Assembly (NCBI GenBank): GCA_965153455.1
Contig: OZ234500.1
Span: forward strand, 7,378,001 to 7,442,000
Direction: 5' to 3'
From: Sphagnum compactum
Lineage: Eukaryota > Bryophyta > Sphagnopsida > Sphagnales
Length of the DNA: 64,000 nucleotides
Shown: positions 45,484-57,540 of the stretch, piece after piece
Position numbering within the stretch: position 1 is the first letter of the stretch
Layout of the letters: each line of letters starts with the position of its first letter
Notes under the pieces: generated by a model
What the model saw: only the letters and a program-made list of their open reading frames with translations
Databases searched by the model: none
What the model was told of the DNA's origin: nothing
Made by a program: the position numbers and the translations under genes

Positions 45484-48140
45484 AGGCTTTAGCAACTCAA
45501 TTGGGACATTAAAACAACATGAGCTTTTAATGCCAATCACATTAACATCTGCATACCAAATAGTAGAAATGATGCAGGCTATAGGAAGCTTGTGGACATC
45601 TTGGAATTCATCATGGATGGGTGATTGAGATGATTGCAAATGAGTTCACTTGGGTGTTTAGTGATGATGACTCTAAGTTGAAATCATTGATTTGCCTCTA
45701 CTCTTTTTCTGTGAGTAATCTCAATTTTTGATGGCTCATTTCTTCAGTATATTCAACTCACAAGGATTTTTCTCCTTTGAATCCCAGCACAGTAATTTAA
45801 AAATAGTTCCCTGAAGTCAGGTTTCATATCCTGTATTGTTTGCATATATCAAAGCCTCTTTCTGATTCTGTGATGTCTTGAATAGAATTGGCCTATGATG
45901 GTGGTGTATTATTCTATTAGTGATATGTGTATGCAGAGTTGCCCTGCTGCACAAACATTTGTTGGGATTCACTGCACGTCCTAGTATATCACGTTTTGTT
46001 GGGTTTTAAACCATAAAAGATAATATGTCTGAGATGCCCATGACATATTATTTTGTCTTGCCTAGCAAACCTTACAGACACATACTTTGTGTTTGATAAT
46101 GATCACATTTGGAAAATTATGATTAGTTGGGTGGTTTCTCCAATGGTTTCCTTGTCTTGGTTAATGAAGTCTTGAGTTCCTCTTTGCCGGACTTCAAAAG
46201 TTGGACTCGTTACTGTCCTAGAAGCAGTGATATTTTATTTTGAACAAACTGTCTTTCTTTTCCTTGAGGGAATACCAAATTACAAAACCTTCAATGTTTG
46301 AAATTTATGTATTGTGTGTTGTTTTGTATGACGTAGTCTAGAAATTTTTGCAATAATGGTTATGTTGATGCATACCAACTATAAGTTCAAATTTTAGAGA
46401 TCATGTCTCTTAGAATTGTCTCCTCACTTTTATCCCTCTAAAAATAGTGATTTATGATCTCTACTATGATATTGACATTTGAACTGTCCAAAATGTTCCT
46501 CATGGAGCTTGGATGGCTTTTATGAAATGAACTTTTTCCTTGTGTTGCTATTTCAGGTGCTGCATATGCCAAGTTTTTATCTCTTGACCTTATACTGTTT
46601 GTTGTGCGACTTGCGCTATAGTTGACTGGTACATAATGTTGAGAAAAATACAGCCAAACAGATTACTTATTCAGATTATCATTGTTCGGGTTGAAGTGTG
46701 CTTTTGCAATCATACCATAAACTCTGCTTTTGCTTGATTGTTGATAACTTCAGAGGTTTTTATATCATGTTACTAAATTTCTATCATATCTGCAGCCTAT
46801 GCTATTTTTGTGAATGGCTCAAGCACACAGAAGCTATGTTGATTTGTGAAAGTCTTTTTTGATGGGTGTATGCATATTGCTGATGGAATACTCATGAATC
46901 GAAATTTTGATACAAAAGTTTTGAACATGACCACATTACATTCTTCTCCTTTGTTGCTTGTGAAGATTACTCCAATGCTACATTACTATAACATATTGGT
47001 TGTTGTCCAACGATGTTTTGTCAAATGTCAGCCAACATTGCAAATTTGGTATTTGTATTTTGGTGTTTGGAGGTATGACAGATGACTCCATTTGCTTAAG
47101 AATATATTGGAGATTTGTAGACATGGTGATATGCAGAAAGCTTTTCTGGTTGGTAGATCAAAGTACTTGCCTATGAGTCCATTGGTTGATTTGATGGTCT
47201 CATTCAAGACTAGAGAATTATCGGGTAGCCACCACAACCTACTGAATTGTTTTAGCAACAACACATTTGGAAGGTGCATCAGGGTATTCTAACATGAAGC
47301 ATATTTTGTGTCATGTACACAGCACTAAGTTGAGGCTGTATGATGTTAAAAATTTGTGTCAGTTGGACACAGCTTTGGAGGCTTTGTGATCAAGAGTCAA
47401 GTGGTTAAGGTTCATACGAGAGCCACAGCTCACACTCATTGAGAAACATCAATGAAAACTATGTACTCTGAAATTGTTGGAAATTGAAGGCCTTGTGTTT
47501 TATGCTATTTTCAATTTGGTTCAAGATATGTCGAAGATCCTAACTGTTCATTTTCCTATCACTTGTTTGTATCATGAAAAATTTGACTACTTTCAGGCTC
47601 ATATGGTGCAATTCTCTATTGATTTTTGTCATTGCACTTCATGTTTTTGGTATGACATTCTTTTTTTTGGAAGAGAATTTAAATTAGTATACATCAACTC
47701 AGCTCTTCCCAAGCAATATGTTATGGTTTGTGCAGATGGTCCAAGAAGATATGTAACCTGATCACCATTTAAGATCATATGACCAATCGAGCCCTTGTAA
47801 ATATGCATAAGCAACAGCTTCATTTTTTTCATTTGCTATGGTTTGACCTATGGACATTTGGGATCTGATCATGTTTGCAGTGCTCCTGTAACTTAACAAC
47901 ATTTTACTCAATTTGCAGTAGGGTAGCATAACCATTTTTTTTTCAGCTATCCAGCCATGAGGTCTCTTGATTCTGAATGGGAGCCCTCAAGTCATCAGTA
48001 GCAACAAACGTCTCACAACATTCCAGACACTGGGAAGCTAAAATTGAGCTGTTGTCTAAAGTACCATGAAGAGCTTGTAGTGCCATATAGTGCATCAATA
48101 TCTTTTCGGCAAAGGTGGGATGATTGATTTTCTTCTTTTC
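45484..48140. other. intron-like T-rich sequence, no exon called
   Basis: T-rich with several acceptor-like tracts (for example near 46,556, 46,796 and 47,952), consistent with introns of a plus-strand gene. Exons between them could not be joined into a recognisable protein. Confidence 0.3.
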
Positions 48141-48142
48141 AA

Positions 48143-48253
48143 GAACAGGTACATGAGAATTATGCTGGAATGAAGCCAGAAGATTTTACTGCAATGCAAG
48201 ACTTCATTGCTGGTCACTCCCCCAAGCCAGCAAAGCCTACCTTCACACTCTAA
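48143..48253 (+). CDS. candidate terminal exon of an unidentified gene
   Basis: A pyrimidine-rich acceptor (TTTTCTTCTTTTCAAG) precedes an open stretch ending in TAA at 48,251-48,253. It encodes 'EQVHENYAGMKPEDF', then 'TAMQDFIAGHSPKPAKPTF' and a final TL. Balanced amino-acid composition and codon use look like genuine coding sequence. I do not recognise the protein. The rest of the gene would lie upstream, with long introns. Confidence 0.4.
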   Translation, partial: EQVHENYAGMKPEDFTAMQDFIAGHSPKPAKPTFTL

Positions 48254-49030
48254 GATTCAGCTAACTGCTATGTTCACTGTCCAGTTCATTGGAAAGAGGA
48301 GATTCCCATGTTGTGAACTTGAAGCTTAGTTGTATGATTCAACCCTCATTTGGTGAGCGAATAAATGTCAAAATGTGGGATCTGTTCTACCCCTGGAGGT
48401 CTAATCTGATTATAAACATACTTACAACTGTGGTGTTTACTTATGATGGTGAAATGGCATTCCTTTATTTGGCTATCTTCTGGGTTTTGTAGGAGTTTAT
48501 GATCCTAATGACATACAGATATTGTGCTTGTCTGTTTTTAAAGAGGTCTGAAGTAAAAAGACCAACTCACAGACTTGAATGAGAAGTTATGGGTGAGTAA
48601 GGAATGTGGAACCAGACTGTATCTGTCTCACTAAGGCTCTGTACTGAGTTTTTCATTCAGGTTGGATCTGTTAGCCAAAAGTTTGGTTGCTTCCAATTTT
48701 TGGTTACATAGTGGCAACAAATGTTTCACACCTGGTGTGGACAGTTTTCAGGCACCTTCAAAAGTTGATGGTTGTCTTGGCCTCACAGAGTAGGTAGAGT
48801 GGACCATGTGGTGTTGTGACGGCGTCAGTACTAAGGGGAATCAAATAAACTTCTTGCTAGCTGCATCTATCATTTGGGATGCTCAATTATGGAATTTGGG
48901 TGAAGATTTGGAATCAGTATGATCAGCCTACTTCAATTAGATGGGAAGACTGCACCCATTCATCAAATGAGGATTTTAAAGCTCCAAAAAGAGGAAGAGC
49001 AACCAAGAAAACTAAACTCTACTACCAACG
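48254..49030. other. no recognisable gene
   Basis: Possibly 3' UTR or intron of the gene suggested at 48,143. An open frame at 48,289-48,492 has no motif. Confidence 0.3.
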
Positions 49031-49136
49031 ATCCTATGGCATGGCTTGCTTGATGACTAAGATGCAGACGATATCAGTATGACAATCCTATGGCATGGCT
49101 TGCTTGATGACTAAGATGCAGACGATATCAGTATGA
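49031..49136 (+). repeat. 54-bp tandem duplication
   Basis: ATCCTATGGCATGGCTTGCT begins at 49,031 and 49,085. The units are practically identical, and the period is a multiple of three (18 codons). It ends at the edge of the GC-rich island. Confidence 0.9.
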
Positions 49137-49442
49137 TGAGCGGCTTGTCCAGCACTTGCAGAGGCCGCGACGTACTTCACTCTCCTCGTCCTCCTCCTCC
49201 TCACACACGGCTGCTGCTGCTGCAGTCGTCCGTCCATATCCAAACGCACACCACCGCAAGAAGAACAGCCACCAGGAGCATGTCACTGCTAGCAACGGGT
49301 TCCATCTACGCCTCCTTGTTGCACCCCGTTGCGTGTTAGCAGCGGCCTGCTGACGTCGTCGTCCCCACGCAGAAGTGGCCCATAGTGAGGCTGACGAAGA
49401 GCTGCCGCCATCGCCATCCTCGTTGTCCTCATTCTCTCCCAA
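49128..49442 (-). CDS. GC-rich island with open frame, function unknown
   Basis: A sharp rise in GC content against the AT-rich surroundings. The minus-strand frame starts ATG at 49,442 ('MGENEDNEDGDGGSSSSASL'), runs through Arg-rich and Ala-rich stretches and an E/D run, and ends at 49,128. The plus strand is also open in two frames, so openness alone proves little. It may be a first exon with a CpG-rich promoter, or a foreign insert. No domain recognised. Confidence 0.25.
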   Translation of the reverse strand: MGENEDNEDGDGGSSSSASLWATSAWGRRRQQAAANTQRGATRRRRWNPLLAVTCSWWLFFLRWCAFGYGRTTAAAAAVCEEEEDEESEVRRGLCKCWTSRSSY

Positions 49443-50059
49443 ATGCCCCGCTCTCAGACGATGAAGAACCCGGTTAAAGAACCTCCGGTTCTTAAATTGC
49501 CGGCAGTCTTTACCCAGATGAGGGGTTGGTGAATTGGACGAATGAAGAATAGGTTTATGAAGGGCAATGGATGTCGTCTTAGACTAATTGCATCCTTGAA
49601 GTATTCTTGTCGGATTAAATAATTGTACCTTCTACCAAATGTTCTCCATAAATGTAAATATATTTACTATTAGCCTACAAAAGCGACATAAATCCTTGAT
49701 GTTTAATTACAAAGTACCTTAATGGAGGTATTGGTTTCCTTGTAGGTTTTGGTAGGGTTATGAAAAGATATGTTATGGAGTCCAATGTAATTTTGGGATA
49801 CTCTGAGAAGGTATTGAATGTTCATTGAATTTTTTTGAGCATGAACAATATCCCTTCTAATAGTTTAGACCAAAATAATTCAGCTCAAGGTGTTTACAAT
49901 GTAACCCAATAAGGGTATTGCATTATTTTAAAGTTTTAATAAGGTTATACAATACCCCTCCAATTGTCGAAAGATATTATATGGAGCCCAAACTATTTTA
50001 GGAATATTGAATAGAGTATTGCACGTTCATTAAATATTTTGTTTTATGAACCTGAATGC
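49443..50059. other. no recognisable gene
   Basis: AT-rich with several 'GGTATTG/CAATACC' motifs shared with the dispersed repeat family at 40.3 and 50.1 kb. Confidence 0.35.
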
Positions 50060-50565
50060 AACATGCATTCAATGTGTCTAAATTGAATGAGAGCTTTATA
50101 TCACTTTGATTATCCATTTGGTTTGCAGTACCCCATGGAAAACACCTCTGAATAGAACTTGCAATACCTTTACCCTTATATAGGGGGTGTCAAATACTTG
50201 AATTGTCCTTTATTTATTTGTTTGAGTCAACAAGCGCAAGCTCCATGCAATACCTTCATTTTATTCTTTCCTTGTTGGGTTGCCAACTTGGGATTTATTG
50301 AAGTGACAAACATGTAGGTAGATGTAGCCATGTAGGTGGGGTTTGGTAGGTACCTATTTAAAGTGTTGGTAAGTAGGACGGTGGAAGGGCAAGTAGTTGG
50401 GTGAGGATGAGAGTAGCACATTTTAAATTTATAGATGAGTAGGTAGATGGGGAAGAGTCTACTTTTAATTTAAGCATAAAGGTGAGTAGGTCGGTGGGGG
50501 TTAGTAGGTCGGTGGGAAAAGTTAGAAAAGCGAAAAAAGAAAAAAAAAAGGAACTGGGTGGGGAG
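50060..50565 (+). repeat. dispersed repeat copy B (paired with 40,342-40,680)
   Basis: Same order of blocks as copy A, with an extra segment between the 'ATAGGGGG' and 'AGATGGGGAA' blocks. Same orientation, about 9.7 kb apart. Confidence 0.65.
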
Positions 50566-50732
50566 CGGGGAGAAAATAAAGTTCAAAAAAAAACAACTGA
50601 GATCAGGGCTAAGAAAGGGCAAAGAGAAAAAGTGAACCTGGGATGGCACAGGGATAGAAAAGAGAATCCTATCAGTGCACCATCCATCCACGTTGGTGCA
50701 CTGGTGGGTGCTGGTTCACTCTGGCCGTGACT

Positions 50733-51225
50733 CTCTATTTCGAGGGTCCGGACGGATCACCAGGGACATCAGACTGGACCTGATGCTCCACAGATCACGC
50801 AGGCCGTGGTGCACGTTGATGCCATAATAGGGTGGATGTAGCTGCTGTGTATTTCAATCTTTCATCTGGAAAGGTACACAACTCTCAGATTTTGCACCTG
50901 TACATGAAAGAGGACCTGCCGTCACGGTTGCATTATTCAGGGAGTGAACGAACACAGCCGATCATTGGCATGGTTGAAGAGGCCTCCAAAGTGGCTGATA
51001 AGTGAGGTCGCCACAATGCTGGGGTTCACATGGATATGATATGGCTTACCTTTCTATGCGAACTCTCTTCATGGTGCTGGACCTCAATTTGCCGGGGTCG
51101 CAAGATACCTTCGTCTGAGAATATCGAGCTTTATGAAGTGATGACGTCTATTCTGGGATTGAAAGCAGCACCCAACAATGGAACTTCCTCCCTTGCAAAG
51201 TCACTTCTCCTTCCTTTGCAGTAGA
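50733..51225 (+). pseudogene. ectonucleotide pyrophosphatase/phosphodiesterase (NPP) fragment
   Basis: Recognisable pieces in changing frames: 'LYFEGPD' then 'GPDAPQITQAVVHVDAIIGWM' split by a shift (50,733-50,830), 'HLYMKEDLPSRLHYSGSERT' and 'PIIGMVEEASKVADK' (about 50,900-51,000), '[15 protein letters not shown]' (about 51,030), 'GAGPQFA' and '[20 protein letters not shown]', ending '[20 protein letters not shown]' at a stop by 51,225. This is the C-terminal half of a plant NPP, including the SHGYD and GPQF metal-site region. The segment between the 'IDAxIG' block and the 'KEDLPSR' block, which holds a 'GDHGM'-type motif in the family, is missing. At least three shifts and a deletion make it dead. 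Intact enzymes hydrolyse nucleotide phosphodiester bonds in the secretory pathway or apoplast. Confidence 0.8.
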
Positions 51226-52820
51226 GGTATTTTTCATCTTTTTTTTTAATGCTCTTAATGTGACTGAATTCATTGGCCTTCTTTTTGTTGGAATCATCTT
51301 CTTTTTTCCTTCTTCTTCTCTAGTCTTATTTCAAAAGCATTTTTGCGATTTGTCCTAGAAGGAACTAGTCAAAGATGTTGGAACTGTATGTCATCCTGAT
51401 CCTGAGATGAGGGTCCATGGGCTGAGTAGTTTGGGTTGAACCTGCCTCTTGTGGAAACTCTTGTTGTTTTTAAAGGGACTAGTAGATCTGGACCTGTTGT
51501 TTGGTAAAGCTTAGAACTGACTTTTGTTTGGGTCTCTCCTTGTTATCCAGCAGAAACTCAGCATACTGTTGGAGAGTTTCATGAAGTTGGTTTGCAGTTG
51601 CAGCAGTCCTGATCAAGAGTCTCTCCACTGTTTAATAGTGCAACTCTTGAGTTGTATATCTGTCCGTATCAGTTCCTGTGTCAGCAATGTGCTCCATATT
51701 GAAGCCCGGATTCAATATATTCCTGAGTATATCACATACTTTGTGAGTGACATAAGCTTTTGACCACACATCTCATTCATGTTGTGTTTGTTTTGATTTG
51801 GGCAGAACTGATGTGACAGTTAACTTCAAAGTCCTAGATTTTTCCTCTGCAACCTAATAAATATGATCTTCCCTGGAGCTCACATCAATTTGGAGCAGAA
51901 TTTGGGTGTCTTTCAGCTCTTGAGTGATGCTAGACGGGTTTTTGATCCCACTAAACCTTGGTAATGGACCTAATATTTTGAAGACATATCAGAATTTTCC
52001 CTTCAGTATCCAATTCTAGGGTTCCCTGCCTGCAGTGACATCAGACATTCACTGGCTTGACCATTGAGTGGCAGGGTCAATGGAGCTACCAGGATTATGA
52101 AGCACCTGCACATGATCTGTGGAGTCTGAAGAACTGGTGGTTGGAGTCCAACTTTGTTAGAATTGGTGCAAGCTCTTCCTATAACTCTTTTTCTCAATTT
52201 TCTTTGACTTCAGTCAATTCAGTCATGTTGATTGGAGTTCTACAACAAAGTTTAGTGTCATTAGGCCAATTCTTGATATTAAAAATCAACTCCTTCAAAA
52301 TTATTGGATCAACAAGGACGCCAATAATGACACTTTAGGTGTAATTCTGTTTCTGTTTGTGACCCCTGCACGTTAATAATCTGTTAGGCAAGATCAACAG
52401 TAGGGAACATTGCTTCATTATGGGTTCACAATTGCAATGGGCACTAAGTGTCTTTCACAATTCATGTGGTATCACGATTCACCATCAACCAAAACATCAA
52501 CTCTGAATTGAAAAACTCCTTTGCAGTTTCATTGTTGTTAGTTAACTGGAAAACCAAATCCAAATCTTCATGTTCACTTTCTAACATATCAGATTCAACC
52601 CATGACATGGGTGGATAACACTTTAGGACCATTTATTATAGGGATTTTCTGTCAGAATCTTCCACAACTACTAAGCTCAAAAGCACAAGTATGAATGAAA
52701 AATCCAAATGATTTTTGTTATGAAGAATTTTTTTGGGGGGGTGGGGGACTTTTGTCTTGTTTTGTTTTTGGGAACACAATAGCAGGCTCAATTGACAAGG
52801 CGTTGGCATACTCCCACGTC
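51226..52820. other. no identified gene; scattered coding-like pieces
   Basis: Short stretches read like protein, for example 'INLEQNLGVFQLLSDARRVF' near 51,890 and 'IEWQGQWSYQDYEAPAHDLW' near 52,060, but without motif, splice logic or continuity. Confidence 0.3.
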
Positions 52821-52894
52821 AGGCTCAGTGGCAAAGCACACAACAATATTTTCATGGCAAGGCTTTCGCCCATTCACCAGTGGGTTTGAGCCCC
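52821..52894 (+). other. tRNA-like module, possible SINE
   Basis: 'AGGCTCAGTGGCAAAGC' (A-box-like) and 'GGGTTTGAGCCCC' (B-box-like, 52,882-52,894). A second A-box-like string 'GGCTCAATTGACAAGGC' lies just upstream near 52,785. No full cloverleaf. Confidence 0.4.
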
Positions 52895-55060
52895 TTTATG
52901 ATACCAAACAAGACTTGTGCAATTGAGCCATTGCCCTTGCAGACAATTACGAAAATTTAACATCCATGATGATGTTGCAAACTTTTCTTCCATTTTGTTT
53001 TTAATGAAAAAGACAAAAAAGTGATCAAACACTAAAACAACTTGGTTTTTCTTGTTCAATTAAAAATCTCCATCACTTCAGCACAATATCTTCACAAATT
53101 ATCATCATTAAAACTATCAATTGGGCTAAATGATGGGCCTTGAGTTTAAATTGAACTTTCCTTGGTTATATTTAGTGACTAAAAGCCTCACTCGCTCACT
53201 CAAGAAGGTGAAGGTTATGGAATACTGTTTGCTGGGTTATTTTGTCAGTTAACTCTTGTCAGATTTTGCTGTTTTGCTGAGTTGCTGTTTCCTGTTTGCG
53301 AAATCCACTTTGCCAAGGTATATATACCATATTGGCGTAAGCGCTGGTTCACTTTGACTGCCACAGGCAAGAGTTCTTAACTTGGTGCTTACCAACCAGA
53401 GCGAGCAGTAAGATAGCCATTTGTAACCCAACATTGTGTTTCCATGCACACTGCCCTCACCCCACACAAGCCTGATAATTGTTGGAAGGCCAGATGATGA
53501 GTACACTTCAAGGGACTTGATATTCACAATCAAGGAATATCGGTAGCTGGAGAACAGCGCAGATCCATCTAAATGAACACCTCAACATTGGGTTGGTAGA
53601 AGGGAATGATGGAAGTTGGTACCTAAGATCTCTCACTTGTACATTTTCAAAGAAGAAAGGGTTCAAGCTGGCTGGGAATTTCACTCTTCCTCTCTTTGTA
53701 AGAATTTCAAAGACGAATAGGCATGTCCTGTACATGTAACCGAGAAACATATAATTAAATCATCATCTACATATCTTCCAAAAAGTTGTGTTTCAATGAA
53801 ATCATTCAATTTGTATGTTTAAGTATTAAATTAGTTGTGTTGCAAACATCAAGTATTGGGGATTTTTTTTTCCTAAAAGTAAAATTCAATTGAATATTTT
53901 ATCAGTATTTTTTCTATGCTGAAATATTATGATCACATACATCATCACATATTATTTGACATTAAATTTATGACAAAAAAATATTTTTTACTCATTTGGA
54001 TCAATTTTTTTCTTGGGCGAATTTTTTGCATCCTGGCAACGCAAAAAAATGGAGGTTTGAATGATGCAAAAGGACTTTTTATGGCCACATTAGTACAAAA
54101 AGAATTCTAAAGTCATGCTATTTAGAGAATAGGTGCAACAAGTCACCAAATTATAAGAGAAAATCCAAATACTTTTTACTTCCATTCTGACCTCTAACCA
54201 AATTTAAGTCCTCTTGTATATGATTCCCAACCCACCTACTTCATAAATTTGGAAAAGACAGAAAAAAAACTGGTCTCCACTCTCAACATTAAGGTCTGGG
54301 GTGGCAGATTATGTCATTTTTGTGACCCCACTGTATGACATAAATTTTTAGCTGATGATCATACACTAATAATAATAGTGGCTAAAATATGTGATGAACA
54401 TGATTTTTTTTAATATTACAAAAAGAAAAGAAAAAGATGTGTACCTAAAGGGCTTGCCTAGAGCATTAACACAATGGGCAGGGGCTTGACCATTCCATAG
54501 TACATACAAACCAACCAATGAGTGTATTTATTATCTATTACCATGCAGTAGTGCAGCACATAGGAAACCCAGTGTTTTTTTTTTTCTGTTTTGCAAAATT
54601 ATGACATTTTGCTACTCTTTCAGCCATTGTGATGCTAAGCTGGCCACTGGTGGGAATGGGTTGGAGTTCAGCTGGTTAAAAGGCCTTCTTTTTAAAAGTT
54701 TCTTTTGGCGAAAGATTAAGGAGAAATGGAGTTTAGTTAGGCGATTAGTTTTTTTTCCAAGGTGGTTGTTTCTGGCTAAAGGGATCAGAATCTTCTACGA
54801 TTTTTGGCTCCTGTCACCAGGTTGTTGTAGGGTTTCTGGCTTTTGCCACCAAATTGATGTAGTGTTTCTGGCTTTTGCCAATTCTCACAAGGAGAATCCT
54901 AGGCAAGTTAGAACTTGGCAACCTTCTACTGAATCACAAAGATTTCTTAAGAAAATCATACACTAATAACCAATGACCACAATGTTCAATGGCTCATGAA
55001 TCGTTGGTCAAAATTCAATACAACAAATCAAAAATTGAAAACAAACAATAGACAATCACT
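52895..55060. other. no recognisable gene
   Basis: Open frames at 53,249-53,533 and 53,508-53,750 (minus) and 54,601-54,966 (plus) carry no motif I recognise. Confidence 0.35.
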
Positions 55061-55065
55061 TGTGA

Positions 55066-55107
55066 GGGGATCAAACCCTTTAAAATGCCCATTGCAGCAC
55101 AAGTGCC
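55066..55107 (-). other. tRNA-like module, possible SINE
   Basis: On the minus strand 'GGCACTTGTGCTGCAATGGG' is followed by 'GGGTTTGATCCCC' (B-box-like). Similar style to the module at 52.8 kb but on the other strand. Confidence 0.35.
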
Positions 55108-55349
55108 TTGCAAAACAAAGGTTAATTACATACAAAACCATCCATAAGCCACATTAGAATAATCTTGTGAAGAGACAAGACACAACAACTTGGAAACAAG
55201 AAGTGGTATCCCGAACTTCACTTACACAAAAAAACCAATAAAACCAACGAACAATTGCAACTTGCACTACGCCAAAAAATTGTTCAACTGAAACTAAAAA
55301 GCCTTAAACCTAAACTTCCACACCATATCAAGGACATTCTACTCACCAT

Positions 55350-57540
55350 TGCTCAACTACCTCTGCATATGGAAAATTATGCAAGTTGTAAAATTTTTAG
55401 GAAAACATTCTAACCACCAATCAATTTGACAACTTGAATTTGCAAAATGTCGAAGAACTGAAGCGCTCATTTTACACTCCCAAGAACTTATACCATGGCA
55501 AATTTTACCAATTTGAAATATTATGGGAAAGAAGAAGAAAAAACTTTGGATGTTGAAAGAGTGCGCCAAAGCCAAGAGACATGATTCACATCACTTGGTT
55601 TGGCTATGGTATCAACCACATTTGATTTCATTGACAACTTGAACATAGATTGTTCAATGTCAAGAGCAGCTATTGGAAGCACTTTAGGCACCCACACATC
55701 ATAATTTTGCCCATTTTCTTGGGGTGGCAATATGCTTCTTTAATCACATGTAGATGCTTGGAAAAACTTACTTCTTCATCTGATTACAACCAGTATTGTG
55801 AGTACACCACTCAAGCTATCCATCATCCCATGAATAGGAAATCTCCTTTCCAGCTCTTTAACAAGGCAATCATCAACCCTTGCCATACAAAGAAATCCAC
55901 AAATTCATATTCCAAAATCCAATGCATGTGATTATGAATAATGAAAATGCAATACAAGTTGCAAAAATAGAAAGGGTTAAGGTGAAGAATATTACTTACA
56001 CAATCTGCACCTCCATTGGTGCTATAGTTGCTACATATACATTGCTAGTCACAAATCTTGTCACACCACTTTACAAACTTAGATGAGTAGCCCATATGTA
56101 CAACTTATTCACATCAAAAGCTAGGTGTTCCACACCAATGTTCAAATACGTAACCCATCTCATGATGATGGATTCATGCCTTGCACCCACCAATGCTTTG
56201 TAGGCCTCAAATGTGTGAAATTTGAACTTGGTGTTTGTGTCTGTGTATAAAGAAATTATTCCCCTTGACACACCTTAACTACTACCACAAAATCACAAAT
56301 GAAGACATTTTTCAACTAGTTAAGTTTGATGACATTGTGGACAGACTACAACAAGGGAAGTATGGTAGCAAGCCCCAATATGATTTGCACATCAGGTTGA
56401 AGTTTGCTTTTGCTTTCTCATTGTTAGGGTTATCAATGGCCATCTTCATTAGCAATGTCCTATTTTTGCCATAACATGTTTGGCAAGGGATAACATACTA
56501 ATCCATTGGGTCTTGACATTCTTAAAAATTTTAACCCCTTTCATCTCCATGACCTTTGCAAACTTTGTAAACTCCAAATGCCTTTTAAGGCTCTTAGAAA
56601 AATAGTAATAGAGTGTGGATAATAAACCTTCAATTTTATTCACCATTAGCAAGTGAGACAAAGTTTGAATCACAAGATTGGTTCTATGAACCATACAATG
56701 CACTCCCATGGAATGAAGAGCTCACCCATTAGAAATTTGTTTCATAACCCTTGACTTGACACCTTGGAAAATAAAACCACCATCTACACCAAATGTCATT
56801 AGTTTCTTACTAATCATATCCTTGGTTAAACCACCTTAGTTCATCAAGGCTTGCATAAGCACTTGAATCAAATTATTGGCACTTAATTTAACCACTACAT
56901 GTTCAAAGGAAAGAAGAATTGGTATGAACAACCAATTTTGCACCACATATGCATGAACTTTAGTTGTCAATTGTACTCAACTCATCACATGTTAAAGAAA
57001 TGTATTGAGTAGTTGTAATAGTAGAAATAACAAGTTCCAAAACCATGTTATGCATGTGTTGAATTATAAGCCAACCTGCACTCTGTCAATGTATTTTGGG
57101 ATTCTCCTCAAAATTTAGGAACTCAATTAGTTCCTTATGTGCCTCATACTCAAACATGGGCTTGCCATGCCTTGAAGTGTGAAGTAATGTGGCAAATTGA
57201 ATAAGTTTTATGCATTTTTCCCCCACCACCCCATTAATAACATGTCGTAACATTGATTCCCTACTCTTGCATGCATAAATAGTTTCATTTTAACATGTTT
57301 ACAATCCTTACCACTAGGGGCTTCACCCCTCTCAAAACTTTTTATGCCTTTCTACAACCAACATGTTTCTGGAGAGAGTCCCATTTAGGTGTAAGGAGCT
57401 TATCTCTCTATTCAACTTTAAAACAAAATTTGCACTTCGTAATGTGCACACAACCATCAGAACCAACTTAAAATTTAGCCCAAACAATTTTTCTACTCAT
57501 TTAACTTGAAATTTCTATGTTGAATCATAGGACCATTTAT
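55350..57540 (-). pseudogene. hAT-type transposase with BED-like zinc finger, decayed
   Basis: In minus-strand order: a BED-type zinc-finger-like stretch 'GCVHITKCKFCFKVE' with a downstream H and C (about 57,470-57,350); 'YISLTCDELSTIDN' (57,010-56,963), the first catalytic-Asp block; 'LMTFGVDGGFIFQGVKS' (about 56,800); a clean frame 56,709-56,449 with 'GVHCMVHRTNLVIQTLSHLL' and 'NVKTQWISML'; 'HESIIMRWVTYLNIGVEHLA' (about 56,190-56,130); and 'SMFKLSMKSNVVDTI' with 'DVNHVSWLWRTLS' (about 55,640-55,570). The order fits the BED/RNase-H-fold hAT-like proteins annotated as 'zinc finger protein 862-like'. Many stops and shifts show it is dead. I could not find terminal inverted repeats or an 8-bp duplication. 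Confidence 0.75.

Noticed and set aside
55266-55283. CACTA element start (CACTACGCCAAAAAATTG)
   Set aside because: A good single terminus, but no partner end or 3-bp duplication could be found.
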